Assembly: GCF_035013185.1 (NCBI RefSeq)
Contig: NZ_JAYGJO010000001.1
Location: 310,001-374,000, forward strand
DNA length: 64,000 nt
Origin: Acerihabitans sp035013185
GTDB taxonomy: Bacteria > Pseudomonadota > Gammaproteobacteria > Enterobacterales > Enterobacteriaceae
Direction of reading: 5' to 3'
In this document: positions 26,064-36,400 of the stretch, one piece after another
Layout of the letters: every line of letters begins with the position of its first letter
Position numbering within the stretch: position 1 is the stretch's first letter
Made by a program: the position numbers and the translations under genes
Notes under the pieces: generated by a model
Seen by the model: the letters and a program-made list of their open reading frames with translations, nothing else
Databases searched by the model: none
What the model was told of the DNA's origin: nothing

Positions 26064-27065
26064 ATGAATAAGAAATCATTTACCCTAACTGCTCTGGCCG
26101 CCGGCTTTCTATTTTCCATTGCCGCCCATGCTGCCGATACACGCATCGGGGTAACCATTTATAAATACGACGATAACTTTATGTCGATGCTACGTAAATC
26201 GATTGAAAGAGATGCCAAGGAAAGCAAAGGCGTCAAATTGTTGATGAATGATTCACAAAATAGCCAGTCCACCCAGAATGATCAAGTTGACGTGTTGATT
26301 GCAAAAGGGGTAAAAGCCCTAGCGATTAACCTGGTCGACCCCGCATCCGCGCCGACGATAATCGAAAAAGCCCGTAGCAACAATATTCCGGTGGTCTTTT
26401 TCAATAAAGAACCCAGCACTAAAGACTTAGACAGCTATGACAAAGCCTATTATGTCGGTACCGACTCCAAAGAGTCCGGTATTATCCAGGGCGAGCTGAT
26501 CGCCAAACATTGGCGAGCCCATCCTGAATGGGACCTGAATAAAGACGGTGTGATCCAGTATGTGTTACTGAAAGGCGAACCGGGGCATCCCGATGCCGAG
26601 GCCCGGACCACCTACGTGATAAAAACCTTGGAAGGCAAAGAAAATATTAAGGTTGAGCAACTGCAGATGGATACCGCCATGTGGGATACCGCCCAAGCCA
26701 AGGATAAAACCGATGCATGGTTCTCAGGCCCCAATGCCAATAAAATTGAAGTAGTGATCGCCAATAATGACGCTATGGCCATGGGCGCGGTGGAAGCATT
26801 AAAAGCCCATAATAAAACGGCGATCCCGGTGTTTGGTGTTGATGCCTTGCCTGAAGCCCTGGCAATGATTAAATCCGGCGCCATGGCCGGCACGGTGTTA
26901 AACGATGCCGACAACCAGGCTAAGGCCACCTTTGATTTGGCGAAAAACCTGGCTGCGGGCAAACCCGCGGCAGAGGGTACCAAGTGGAAACTGGTGAATA
27001 AAGTGGTGCGCATACCTTATGTTGGCGTCGATAAAGATAATTTGTCGCAGTTTACCAAGAAATAA
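26064..27065 (+). CDS. mglB: MglB, periplasmic D-galactose/D-glucose-binding protein
   Basis: A 333-residue periplasmic binding protein with a typical Sec signal peptide (MNKKSFTLTALAAGFLFSIA, cleavage after AHA near residue 23). It delivers galactose, glucose and methyl-galactoside to MglAC and interacts with the Trg chemoreceptor in E. coli. The calcium-binding loop DLNKDGVIQ and sugar-contact motifs (MNDSQNSQ, PGHPDAEARTT, NNDAMAMG, GVDALPEAL) are intact. Length equals the E. coli protein (332). ATG 26064 follows CCGGAGAAACA. A hairpin separates it from mglA, in line with its expected higher abundance. Confidence 0.97.
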   Translation: MNKKSFTLTALAAGFLFSIAAHAADTRIGVTIYKYDDNFMSMLRKSIERDAKESKGVKLLMNDSQNSQSTQNDQVDVLIAKGVKALAINLVDPASAPTIIEKARSNNIPVVFFNKEPSTKDLDSYDKAYYVGTDSKESGIIQGELIAKHWRAHPEWDLNKDGVIQYVLLKGEPGHPDAEARTTYVIKTLEGKENIKVEQLQMDTAMWDTAQAKDKTDAWFSGPNANKIEVVIANNDAMAMGAVEALKAHNKTAIPVFGVDALPEALAMIKSGAMAGTVLNDADNQAKATFDLAKNLAAGKPAAEGTKWKLVNKVVRIPYVGVDKDNLSQFTKK

Positions 27066-27073
27066 TTCTTACT

Positions 27074-27106
27074 CCCCCTACGGGTCTCATCCCTTAGGGG
27101 GATTTT
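27074..27106 (+). terminator. Intercistronic hairpin between mglB and mglA
   Basis: CCCCCTA (27074-27080) pairs with TAGGGGG (27095-27101), with further GGG/CCC pairing inside and ATTTTAT after. It starts 9 bases past the mglB stop. It probably acts as a partial terminator or RNA stabiliser that keeps mglB mRNA above mglAC. Confidence 0.7.
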
Positions 27107-27134
27107 ATCTGCCTTATCCTAGCCGGGTATAACT

Positions 27135-28655
27135 ATGGCCGACATTACGACCGAACAACCGCGCGAGTGGTTACTGGAAATGAACAATATCAGTAAATCA
27201 TTTCCTGGTGTCAAAGCATTGGATAATGTGAACTTAAAAGTTCACGCCCATTCCGTCCATGCGTTAATGGGGGAAAACGGTGCGGGAAAATCCACATTAT
27301 TAAAATGCTTGTTTGGTATCTATAATAAAGATTCCGGTAGTATTATTTTTCAGGGACAAGAAGTTAATTTTAAAAACTCCAAGGAAGCGCTGGAACATGG
27401 TGTATCCATGGTGCACCAGGAACTGAATCTGGTGTTGCAGCGTACGGTAATGGATAACATGTGGCTGGGCCGTTATCCTTTAAAAGGTTTTTTTGTCGAT
27501 CATAAAAAAATGTATACCGATACCAAAGCGATATTTGACGAACTGGATATTAACATTGATCCTTACGACAAAGTCTCTACGCTTTCTGTTTCGCAAATGC
27601 AAATGGTCGAAATTGCCAAGGCATTCTCGTATAACGCCAAGATCGTGATTATGGACGAACCCACATCGTCTTTAACCGAACGGGAAGTTAACCATCTGTT
27701 CAGTATCATCCGCAAGCTGAAAGCGCGCGGCTGTGGCATTGTCTACATTTCTCATAAGTTGGAAGAAATCTTCCAGCTGTGCGATGAAATTACTATCCTG
27801 CGTGACGGTCAATGGATTGCCACCCAACAGGTGGAGGGTCTGACCATGGATCAGATTATCTCCATGATGGTGGGGCGTTCCTTAAGCCAGCGATTCCCTG
27901 ATCGCCAAGGTGAACCTGGTGAGGTGATCCTGGAAGTCAAAAATTTGACTTCACTGCGCCAGCCGTCGATCCGTAATATTTCTTTTGATTTACGCAAAGG
28001 AGAAATCCTGGGTATTGCTGGACTGGTGGGCGCCAGGCGTACCGATATTGTCGAAACCCTGTTTGGTATTCGGGAAAAGGTCACCGGTACTATCATGCTG
28101 CACGGTAAACTTATCAAGAACAATAGCGCTAACGAAGCGATCAATAACGGTTTTGCCCTGGTTACCGAGGAGCGCCGCACCACTGGCATTTATGCTTATC
28201 TGGATGTGGGATTTAACTCACTGATCGCCAATATCCGCAACTATAAAAATAAAATAGGATTGCTGGATAATTCACGTATGAAGAGCGATATACAATGGGT
28301 CATCGATTCCATGCGGGTAAAAACGCCTGGGCATCAAACCAATATTGGTTCGTTATCCGGTGGTAATCAGCAAAAAGTCATTATCGGGCGTTGGTTGTTA
28401 ACCCAACCAGAAATATTGCTGCTGGATGAACCCACGCGCGGAATAGATGTTGGTGCTAAGTTTGAAATTTACCAATTAATTACCGAACTGGCTAAACGCG
28501 GTAAGGGCATAATTATTATTTCGTCCGAGATGCCGGAGTTACTGGGAATAACCGACCGGATATTGGTCATGAGTAATGGTCTGATGGCGGGAATTGTCGA
28601 AACCAAACAGACATCGCAAAACGAAATTTTACGTCTTTCTTCCGTGCATCTTTAA
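27135..28655 (+). CDS. mglA: MglA, galactose/methyl-galactoside ABC importer ATPase
   Basis: A 506-residue protein with two tandem ABC ATPase domains, the carbohydrate-uptake (RbsA/MglA) type. The first domain has Walker A MGENGAGKS at about 45-53, signature LSVSQMQMVEIAKAF and Walker B IVIMDEPTSSL. The second has a degenerate Walker A (GLVGARRTDIVETL), signature LSGGNQQKVIIGRWL and Walker B LLLDEPTRGIDVG. This asymmetry is normal for the family. It energises MglC. It lies 69 bases after mglB and 18 bases before mglC. Confidence 0.97.
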   Translation: MADITTEQPREWLLEMNNISKSFPGVKALDNVNLKVHAHSVHALMGENGAGKSTLLKCLFGIYNKDSGSIIFQGQEVNFKNSKEALEHGVSMVHQELNLVLQRTVMDNMWLGRYPLKGFFVDHKKMYTDTKAIFDELDINIDPYDKVSTLSVSQMQMVEIAKAFSYNAKIVIMDEPTSSLTEREVNHLFSIIRKLKARGCGIVYISHKLEEIFQLCDEITILRDGQWIATQQVEGLTMDQIISMMVGRSLSQRFPDRQGEPGEVILEVKNLTSLRQPSIRNISFDLRKGEILGIAGLVGARRTDIVETLFGIREKVTGTIMLHGKLIKNNSANEAINNGFALVTEERRTTGIYAYLDVGFNSLIANIRNYKNKIGLLDNSRMKSDIQWVIDSMRVKTPGHQTNIGSLSGGNQQKVIIGRWLLTQPEILLLDEPTRGIDVGAKFEIYQLITELAKRGKGIIIISSEMPELLGITDRILVMSNGLMAGIVETKQTSQNEILRLSSVHL

Positions 28656-28673
28656 TTTTTAAGGGTTCTTATT

Positions 28674-29684
28674 ATGAATGCATTAAATAAGAAAAGCCTG
28701 CTCACTTATTTAAAAGAGGGCGGCATTTATGTGGTGCTTTTTGTCTTGTTGGCGATTATTATTTTTCAAGATACGACTTTTTTAAGTTTGATAAATTTAA
28801 GTAACATCCTGACTCAATCCTCGGTGCGTATTATCATCGCGCTGGGTGTGGCCGGGTTGATTGTTACCCAGGGTACCGACCTGTCGGCAGGACGCCAGGT
28901 TGGGTTGGCCGCCGTGGTCTCGGCGACCCTGTTGCAGTCTATGGATAACGTTAATAAAGTTTTTCCTGATATGCAAACGTTGCCGATCCCGGTAGTCATC
29001 CTGATAGTGTGTGTCATCGGTGCCTTTATCGGTTTAATTAACGGCGTGGTGATTGCTTATCTGAATGTGACCCCGTTTATTACCACCCTGGGCACGATGA
29101 TTATTGTCTATGGTGTTAACTCTTTGTATTACGATATGGTTGGCTCGTCGCCGGTGGCCGGTTTTGATGCGCATTTCTCGACGTTTACTCAGGGATTTTT
29201 GCGTTTTGGTGATTTTAAACTTTCCTATATCACCTTTTACGCGATATTTGCCATTCTACTTGTTTGGGTCATTTGGACCAAGACCCGTTTTGGCAAAAAC
29301 ATTTTTGCCATCGGTGGCAACCCGGAAGCCGCTAAAGTCTCTGGGGTTAATGTGCCATTAAACCTGATTATGATTTATGCCTTGTCCGGGGTTTTCTACG
29401 CCTTTGGCGGTTTACTGGAAGCCGGGCGAATCGGTAGCGCCACCAATAACCTGGGTTTTATGTATGAACTGGACGCCATCGCGGCCTGCGTGGTGGGGGG
29501 TGTCTCTTTCGCCGGTGGCGTTGGCACCGTGGCCGGGGTGGTCACCGGGGTCATTATCTTTACCGTGATCAACTACGGCCTGACCTACATCGGCGTCAAT
29601 CCTTACTGGCAGTATATTATCAAGGGTTCAATTATTATCTTTGCGGTGGCGCTGGACTCTTTAAAATACGCCAAGAAAAAATAA
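28674..29684 (+). CDS. mglC: MglC, galactose/methyl-galactoside ABC importer permease
   Basis: A 336-residue inner-membrane permease of the RbsC/MglC family with 8-10 hydrophobic segments. Family blocks include GTDLSAGRQVGLAAVVSATL near residue 65 and the ATPase-coupling region AIGGNPEAAKVSGVNV near 210. Near-identical to E. coli MglC. It forms the homodimeric channel of the MglABC high-affinity galactose importer. ATG 28674 follows AAGGGTTCTT. It ends 39 bases before the convergent sanA stop. Confidence 0.97.
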   Translation: MNALNKKSLLTYLKEGGIYVVLFVLLAIIIFQDTTFLSLINLSNILTQSSVRIIIALGVAGLIVTQGTDLSAGRQVGLAAVVSATLLQSMDNVNKVFPDMQTLPIPVVILIVCVIGAFIGLINGVVIAYLNVTPFITTLGTMIIVYGVNSLYYDMVGSSPVAGFDAHFSTFTQGFLRFGDFKLSYITFYAIFAILLVWVIWTKTRFGKNIFAIGGNPEAAKVSGVNVPLNLIMIYALSGVFYAFGGLLEAGRIGSATNNLGFMYELDAIAACVVGGVSFAGGVGTVAGVVTGVIIFTVINYGLTYIGVNPYWQYIIKGSIIIFAVALDSLKYAKKK

Positions 29685-29723
29685 GGGAAATTTCGTGTGT
29701 GGCTAGGGGCTATCCCTTTCGCA

Positions 29724-30473
29724 TTAGCGCATATCCTGCAACAGATCCTGCTGGTCAGTGTCGATTTTTGGCTGGATTTCCAATAGTTGATCTGGCGATA
29801 CGGCAGGATACCCCTGGGTACCTTGCGGTACTTCGTAACGAATGGGAATAGAAACCTGTGGTCCTAAAAAGCGCGGTTCGCGTTTCATGATGTAGAGGTC
29901 AGACAGCATGGCAAGTCGTGCGGCAACTTCCCGCAACCGTACCGTAAACATATTTTTCGGAGAGGGTACCGCATAGCACTGTGCCTGAATGCCCATATGC
30001 ATGGCGATAAAAAGTGCCCGTTCACAGTGAAAACGCTGGGTGATAATCGTAAAGTCGTTGGTATCGAAGACTTTGCGGGTGCGGATGATGGAATCCAGAG
30101 TACGAAACCCGGCGTAATCGAGCACGATGTCGCCGGCGGGCATGCCATGGGCAATCAGATCGCGCCGCATGGTAACCGGTTCATTATAACTTTGCAGCGC
30201 ATTGTCGCCGCTTAACAGCAAATAGGAGGCCTTGCCGCTGTTATAGACGTTCAGTGCGCCCTGGATCCGGTAGAGGTAATATTCGTTTATGACCCCGGTA
30301 CGGTAATATTTGGCGGTACCCAGCACCACGCCCACCTGTCGATGGGGCAGTTGCTGTATATCCTCATAAATGTACGGAGCGGTTTTCCAACTGATCCATC
30401 GGTCAAGGCCGATCGCTGAAAAAAACAAAACGCCCGCGATAATGATCAGACAATATATCAGGCGCTTCCACAT
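29724..30473 (-). CDS. sanA: SanA, DUF218 inner-membrane protein linked to envelope permeability
   Basis: A 249-residue protein with one N-terminal membrane anchor (residues about 4-24) and a DUF218/YdcF-like periplasmic or cytoplasmic domain. It carries the family pattern VVLGTAKY, LLLSGDN, LDYAGFRTLDSIIR and IITQRFHCERALFIA. In E. coli and Salmonella SanA affects the vancomycin/SDS barrier at high temperature; the biochemical activity is not established. It is about 10 residues longer at the C-terminus than the E. coli protein. It converges with mglC, and the gap upstream of its start holds a repeat fragment. Confidence 0.92.
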   Translation of the reverse strand: MWKRLIYCLIIIAGVLFFSAIGLDRWISWKTAPYIYEDIQQLPHRQVGVVLGTAKYYRTGVINEYYLYRIQGALNVYNSGKASYLLLSGDNALQSYNEPVTMRRDLIAHGMPAGDIVLDYAGFRTLDSIIRTRKVFDTNDFTIITQRFHCERALFIAMHMGIQAQCYAVPSPKNMFTVRLREVAARLAMLSDLYIMKREPRFLGPQVSIPIRYEVPQGTQGYPAVSPDQLLEIQPKIDTDQQDLLQDMR

Positions 30474-30559
30474 GCCGTCTGCCTTACCCTGTCTTGCCGC
30501 AATCTCATACGCCCAAGGCTACTTTACCTATCGGGCACAAGCAAGGCGCGAGCTCAACG

Positions 30560-30600
30560 AATCATGACTATATCCCAAATAATTCAGGTCGCTGCAAGCC
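30560..30600. repeat. Dispersed intergenic repeat end fragment, copy 3
   Basis: ATATCCCAAATAATTCAGG followed by TCGCTGCAAGCCGGCAACCC resembles the terminal motif of a common enterobacterial repeat (CAAATAATTCGAGTTGC-like). The copy at 50790-50999 shows CATCATTCGAGTTGCGAG. It lies in the sanA-maeA gap. Confidence 0.4.
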
Positions 30601-30664
30601 GGCAACCCAAGCCATGCCGGCTAAACCTCAGGTAATGGCAGGGATGCGCCATGGTGCAAGCAGC

Positions 30665-32362
30665 TTAAAACGGCGTGCGGCGATAGCTACGGTAACCGGG
30701 ATGCCAGAAATTATGCTCGATGGCAATGGACAACACCTGCTCCGGCGTCACCATGGCCACACCGGCGATCTGCGCCGCTTTACCCACGGCCATAGCAATC
30801 ACCTTTGACACCCCCTGGATATCATTGATATCCGGCAACAGCCCGCCTTCGGCACTGTTCACTAGCGGCGAGCAGTCCGCCAGCGTACGGCTGGCGGCAA
30901 TCAACATGCTTTCGGTAACCCGTTTAGCGCCGCTGGCCAGCACCCCCAGGCCAATGCCCGGAAAGATATAGGCGTTATTGCATTGAGCTATAGGGTAGAC
31001 TTTATGCTTAAGTTTTACCGGAGCGAACGGGCTACCGGTAGCCACCAGTGCCGCGCCGTCGGTCCAGGTGATAATATCCTCTGGCGTGGCTTCTACCCGA
31101 GATGTCGGGTTGGACAAAGGCATCACGATAGGGCGCGGACAGTGGCTATGCATTTCGCGGATGATTTGTTGCGTAAACAGACCCGGCTGGCCAGACACGC
31201 CGATCAGCACCGTGGGTTTGGCATTGCGTACCACGTCCAGCAATGAAATGGTATCGCTCGACAGATGCCAATGTGCTATCTCGTCGCTGTGTTGCACCAG
31301 CGGAAGCTGAAAATCCAACAGGTTAGCCAGTTTATCGGTCAGTAGTCCGAAGCGATCCACCATCAACACGTGAGATCGGGCTTCATCTTCGCTCAATCCT
31401 TCCGTGCGCATCTCGGCCACAATTTGTTCGGCAATCCCACAACCGGCGGAGCCGGCGCCAAGAAAAACCACGGTTTGATCGCGCAGACGACGACCGGCGG
31501 CATGGCTGGCGGCCAGCAGGCAACCGAGCGTAACGGCGGCGGTCCCCTGGATATCGTCATTGAAACAGCACAGTTCATCGCGATAACGATTAAGCAATGG
31601 CGTGGCGTTTTTTTGGGCAAAATCTTCAAATTGCAGCAGCACATCTGGCCAGCGACGTTTTACCGCCTGGATGAAGCTATCCACAAATTCCGTATATTCT
31701 CCGTCGGTGATCCGTGGATGCCGCCACCCCATATACAGCGGGTCTTTAAGGCGCTGAGGGTTATTGGTGCCGACATCCAGCACTACCGGCAGCGTGTAGG
31801 CGGGGCTAATACCGCCGCAGGCGGTATACAGCGACAGCTTACCGATGGGAATGCCCATGCCACCAATGCCCTGATCGCCAAGCCCCAAAATCCGCTCGCC
31901 GTCGGTAACCACGATCACCTTGACGTTTTGCTTGGTGGCATTTTGCAGCATGTCGTCAATTTTATCCCGGTTGCCATAGGAGATAAACAGGCCGCGAGCA
32001 CGACGATAAATATCGGAAAAGTGTTCGCAGGCCTCTCCTACTGTCGGCGTATAAATAATCGGCAGCATCTCGCTCAGATGGCCGTCAAGCAGGCAGTAGA
32101 ACAGGGTTTCATTGGTATCTTGGATATTACGCAGGTAAATATGCTTGTCGATATCATTGCTAAAATCCTGGTACTGTCGCCACGCACGCTCGGTCTGTTC
32201 TTCAATAGTTTCAATCGCTTCAGGCAATAAGCCGTGCAAATTAAAATTGTCGCGTTCTTCCTGGGTAAAGGCGCTGCCTTTGTTCAACAGCGGAAATTCC
32301 AATAGCACCGGACCCGCGTGGGGAATGTAAAGTGGACGTTTGTATTCGTATTCCAATTCCAT
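30665..32362 (-). CDS. maeA: NAD-dependent malic enzyme MaeA (SfcA)
   Basis: A 565-residue cytoplasmic enzyme that decarboxylates L-malate to pyruvate with NAD reduction. It has the N-terminal malic domain with Tyr in IYTPTVGEACEHFS, the catalytic Lys region GLGDQGIGGMGIPIGKL, metal ligands in QFEDFAQKNA and CFNDDIQGTAA, and the NAD fold FLGAGSAGCGIAEQIV. Length equals E. coli MaeA. ATG 32360-32362 is chosen because it gives exactly that length and is preceded by GGTGA; an in-frame TTG four codons earlier is also open. It lies between sanA and the two-component genes, a position not seen in E. coli. Confidence 0.95.
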   Translation of the reverse strand: MELEYEYKRPLYIPHAGPVLLEFPLLNKGSAFTQEERDNFNLHGLLPEAIETIEEQTERAWRQYQDFSNDIDKHIYLRNIQDTNETLFYCLLDGHLSEMLPIIYTPTVGEACEHFSDIYRRARGLFISYGNRDKIDDMLQNATKQNVKVIVVTDGERILGLGDQGIGGMGIPIGKLSLYTACGGISPAYTLPVVLDVGTNNPQRLKDPLYMGWRHPRITDGEYTEFVDSFIQAVKRRWPDVLLQFEDFAQKNATPLLNRYRDELCCFNDDIQGTAAVTLGCLLAASHAAGRRLRDQTVVFLGAGSAGCGIAEQIVAEMRTEGLSEDEARSHVLMVDRFGLLTDKLANLLDFQLPLVQHSDEIAHWHLSSDTISLLDVVRNAKPTVLIGVSGQPGLFTQQIIREMHSHCPRPIVMPLSNPTSRVEATPEDIITWTDGAALVATGSPFAPVKLKHKVYPIAQCNNAYIFPGIGLGVLASGAKRVTESMLIAASRTLADCSPLVNSAEGGLLPDINDIQGVSKVIAMAVGKAAQIAGVAMVTPEQVLSIAIEHNFWHPGYRSYRRTPF

Positions 32363-32508
32363 GTATTTCACCAAACTACATAATTATTAGTTGCCTAAAT
32401 GATAAAATATTGCGACGCAGGATGCATGATTTCATTAGTAACTTGTTATTTTTGTAATTAATAAAAGCAGTCATGGCGCTGAGACAAACTGCGCGGCGGG
32501 CCGCAACA

Positions 32509-33429
32509 TTATGAATGGGATGGCGATTGCTCAAGGATTTTTAACGTCAGCGCGGCGGCTGAGGTTCGGTTATCCACCGCAAGTTTGCGAAATATCTGCT
32601 CCAAATGCTTATTCACCGTACGCGGGCTTAACGACAAAATCTGACCGATTTCCCGATTGGTTTTACCCTTGGCTATCCAGGATATGACTTCCGATTCGCG
32701 TTGGGTCAGCGGGAAGTTTTGCCGCAGCAGGGCGCAATCGTCGTGCTTTTTATCAATCTCCTCGAGGCGCAGCAGAAATTCTCCTTTATCCGTGGTTCTC
32801 ATCAACAAGATCCGTAAGGGGAACGCAAGCGTAGACAAGTCCAACGCCTGGGTGCCGTTTGGGTGGCCGCGTAGCCAGGCCAGCAAACGATTCACCAGTG
32901 GCCGGCTCAGGGCGAACTCCTCATCGCAACAGTGCTTAAGCAGTTGGTAACACTGGGGCGTTGCCCAGAGTAATTTACCCTGAACGCTCAACGCAAAGGT
33001 CAATTGTCCTACGCAGTCCAGTGCGTTATAAGCACTCGAGGTTAACTGGGAATTATGCAAATGGGTGCGCATACGCGCCAGCAACTCCTCCAGGCGGATA
33101 GGCTTGATCACATAATCCACTACGCCAATATCAAAGGCGTTGACCACATCGCGGGTTTCGCTCAGCCCAGTCATAAAAATAATCGGCGTATGGCGCAGTG
33201 TTGGATTTTGCCGCAGCCGTTTACTGGTTTCAAAGCCATCAAGGCGGGGCATCATGGCATCCATCAAAATGATGTTTGGCACGATTTGCTGAGTGATGGC
33301 CAGTGCCTGGGCGCCCTCAAGCGCCACCAACACGGTAAACCCGGCGCTATCCAGGGTATCATTGAGCATACTGATGGTATTGATATCATCGTCAACAATC
33401 AGCACCGTCGGTTTTTCAGCGCATGACAT
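32509..33429 (-). CDS. LuxR-type response regulator of the amide/urea module
   Basis: A 306-residue regulator. The receiver domain (about 8-125) has an acidic DDD cluster at residues 13-15, phosphoacceptor Asp57 in ILMDAMMPRLDG, and Thr and Lys in FMTGLSE and VIKPIRLEE. A middle PAS-like/linker region (about 130-235) follows, then a C-terminal LuxR helix-turn-helix, LTQRESEVISWIAKGKTNREIGQILSLSPRTVNKHLEQIF. Its start overlaps the end of the hybrid kinase gene by 14 bases, so the two are translationally coupled cognate partners. The likely target is the divergent urt-amiF operon. Proteins of this architecture accompany urea/short-chain amide transporters in pseudomonads; no gene name is secure. 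Confidence 0.88.
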   Translation of the reverse strand: MSCAEKPTVLIVDDDINTISMLNDTLDSAGFTVLVALEGAQALAITQQIVPNIILMDAMMPRLDGFETSKRLRQNPTLRHTPIIFMTGLSETRDVVNAFDIGVVDYVIKPIRLEELLARMRTHLHNSQLTSSAYNALDCVGQLTFALSVQGKLLWATPQCYQLLKHCCDEEFALSRPLVNRLLAWLRGHPNGTQALDLSTLAFPLRILLMRTTDKGEFLLRLEEIDKKHDDCALLRQNFPLTQRESEVISWIAKGKTNREIGQILSLSPRTVNKHLEQIFRKLAVDNRTSAAALTLKILEQSPSHS

Positions 33430-36400
33430 GGTCTTTCTCCACAGTAGCGAGTTCCGTTATTACTGACTCAAAACGAAAACGGCTGGCCAATAAATCCAGA
33501 CTTTCCGCCGTGCGCGGGTCCACTTTCCGTTGCTCAAGCAACTGTTGCAACCGCTCGCGAAACCCTTTGGCATAACCTAAGCGGGCCAGACCCATCAACT
33601 GTTGGTACTCATCCTGGCCGAGTACGCGGCAATCGGCCGCGACGGGTAGGCTGGCCACCGCCTCTTTTTCTCGCTGCCACTCCAGTTGTAGCAGGCTGCC
33701 GATATTATCCAACAGCACGGCCATACGGATGGGTTTGGTTTGAAAGCGAATCTCCCCACGTTGTTTAACTTGCCGCCATTTACCGGCATCCGCTTCCGCT
33801 GAAATCATCAGTACTGGCTGATGCCAGCCTTGTGCTCGTAGGCTATTAAGCAGTTCCCAGCCGTTCATCTCCGGCATTGCCACGTCCAGCAAAAACAAAT
33901 CCGCCGCACACCACCGGTTCAGTTGTAGGCATTGCGCGGCGCTGTTGGCGCTTATCACCTCGAAACCCAGTGGCGTTAGCATATCGCTCATGAGTTGACG
34001 ATGGACATCATCGTCGTCTACCACCATCAATCGCTTGCCCGGGCCACGGTAGCTGACGATCTTCCAGGGCACCACCGGTTGGTAACCGCTGTTATTCTGG
34101 CTTGATAGCATCAGACGTAAGCTAAATGTGCTGCCGGCCCCTGGGATGCTCTCGACCTGCAGATCACCCCCCATAACATAGGTGAGCAAACGTGTAATGG
34201 TCAGACCCAGGCCGGTGCCGCTGTGCGTGCCACTGTGCCGCACACGTTCAAACGGTCGAAAAATACTTTCCAAATGGTCGGTTTCAATGCCAACGCCGGT
34301 ATCATGAATGGCAAAAAAGGCGACTTCGCTACGATAACTAAAATCGAGTGTCACGGTGCCATGATCGGTAAATTTGATGGCATTGGACAGCAAATTGATC
34401 AGGATTTGCCGTAACCGGTTTTCATCGGTGAGAACCACCTCGGGTAATAGCGGCGGTGGATTGTAGATAAACTTCAGGCCCTTATCCAAGGCTTGATGAT
34501 GAAACATTTCCACCAATTGCTGCATTAATTCACCAATCCTGACTTCATCACGGTGAATCTCCATTTTGCCGGCTTCAATCTTGGAAATATCCAGCAGCCC
34601 TTCGATAAGATTGGCCAAGTGTTCGCCACTGCGCCGGATAACGCTCAGTCCTCGCCGACGTGGCTCGGGAATATCCTGTGCCTGTTCGAGCAGTTGGGCG
34701 TAACCGAGCATGGCATTGAGTGGCGTGCGCAGCTCATGGGTAATGCCGGTCAAATAGCGGCTTTTAGCCTGGTTCGCCTCATCGGCGATCTCCTTGGCTT
34801 TTTGTAACTGTTGGTCGGTGGCTTCGTGGGCGATGATTTCTTCTACCAGACGTTCGCTTTGCAAACGCAGTTCATCCTGAGCGACCTGGCGGCTCTTATT
34901 GGTCAGAATAAACAGCCAGGTGGTGATGCCGGTAACAATCAACAAAATAAAAAATACTTTCCATAGAGCAGCCGCCAGCAGGGGATAGTCGGCACCAAAG
35001 GTGTTACGCATCTGTACATACACCAGCATCAGCAGAATGCCGATAATGCTGCTAAATAACGACAGTATGCTGATAAAACTCCAAATTTTAGGATCGAATT
35101 TTTTCAGGTAACCCAATGATAGCCAGCCAAAAAACAGATACTGGATCTGCTGCGAATAATGGGCCGATGGTTTGCAGGCGTCATTGCAACGCACGTCCAG
35201 TGAGCAACATAACGAACAGATAGCGCCTTGGTAGAGCGGGCAATAACTCATCTCGGGTGGTTCAAAATGATGGCCGCAGACGCAACATTCGCTGGCCACC
35301 TGCTGGGTCTCCTGGCGGGCAAGATAGTATTTTCCCCCGGTGTACCAGGCTATCAAGGGGGAAAAAACAAACGTCAGTGCCAAAGAGAACAGCGAGGCGA
35401 ATTCCTGCACAGTCAAGCCAAACCAGCCAAAATAGGCGGCCAGACCTAACGCCATTGACAATAACATCGAACCCATACCGACTGGATTGATGTCATACAG
35501 GTAGGCCCGACGAAATTCGATACCCGGTGGGCTAAAACCGAGGCGTTTGTTTACTACCAGATCGGCGACCACGGTGCCGATCCAGGCGGTCGCCGCCACC
35601 GCATAAATACCGAGGATATCTTCAAATACATGATAAACCCCTAACTCCATCAGCAATAACGCAATGCCAACGTTGAAAAACAACCATACCACCCGGCCTG
35701 GATGGCGGTGGGTCAGGCGCAAAAAGAAGTTTGACCAGGCAATGGAGCCGGCATAAGCGTTAGCCACATTGATTTTCAACTGCGACATCACCACAAAAAT
35801 ACCGGTTAGGGCGAACAGCCAGGTAGAGGAATGGGTGACATAACTGAAAGCCACCAGATACATATGGGTCGGTTCACTGGCCAAGTCCACACCGAGGCCA
35901 TAACGAAAAGCCAACACTGCCAGAAACGAACCTAGCATGATTTTTAATCCGCCCATTAGAATCCAGCCCGGCCCGGCGGCGATCACGCTCGACCACCAAA
36001 TCCAGGGTTTATCCGGCTGGCGCTTCGGCAGAAAACGAATTTGATCCACCTGCTCACCAACCTGGGCCACCAGGGACAGCAGCACCGAGCATACGGCACC
36101 CAAACGTAGCAGATCAACATGTCCGGGCTGGTGGGGGGCAAGCAGACCGGGGAAAACAATCCAGGCATGAAACGTGGTGCTGTCGCGCAGCAGGATCAGC
36201 ACAAATGGTGTGATCTGCAGTATCAGCCATGCAACCTGAGTAAGTTGCTGGAAGCGAGAAATAAAGGTAAATCCGTAGGTTACCAACGGAATCACCACCA
36301 GCGAACTGAGCAGATAACCGATATGCAATGGCATGCCGAACAACATATCTAACGCCATGGCCATAATGGTGGCTTCCAGGGCGAAAAAAATAAAGGTGAA

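Noticed and set aside
31370..32230. 286-codon plus-strand frame opposite maeA
   Set aside because: maeA is unmistakable on the other strand; the plus frame has no homology I recognise.
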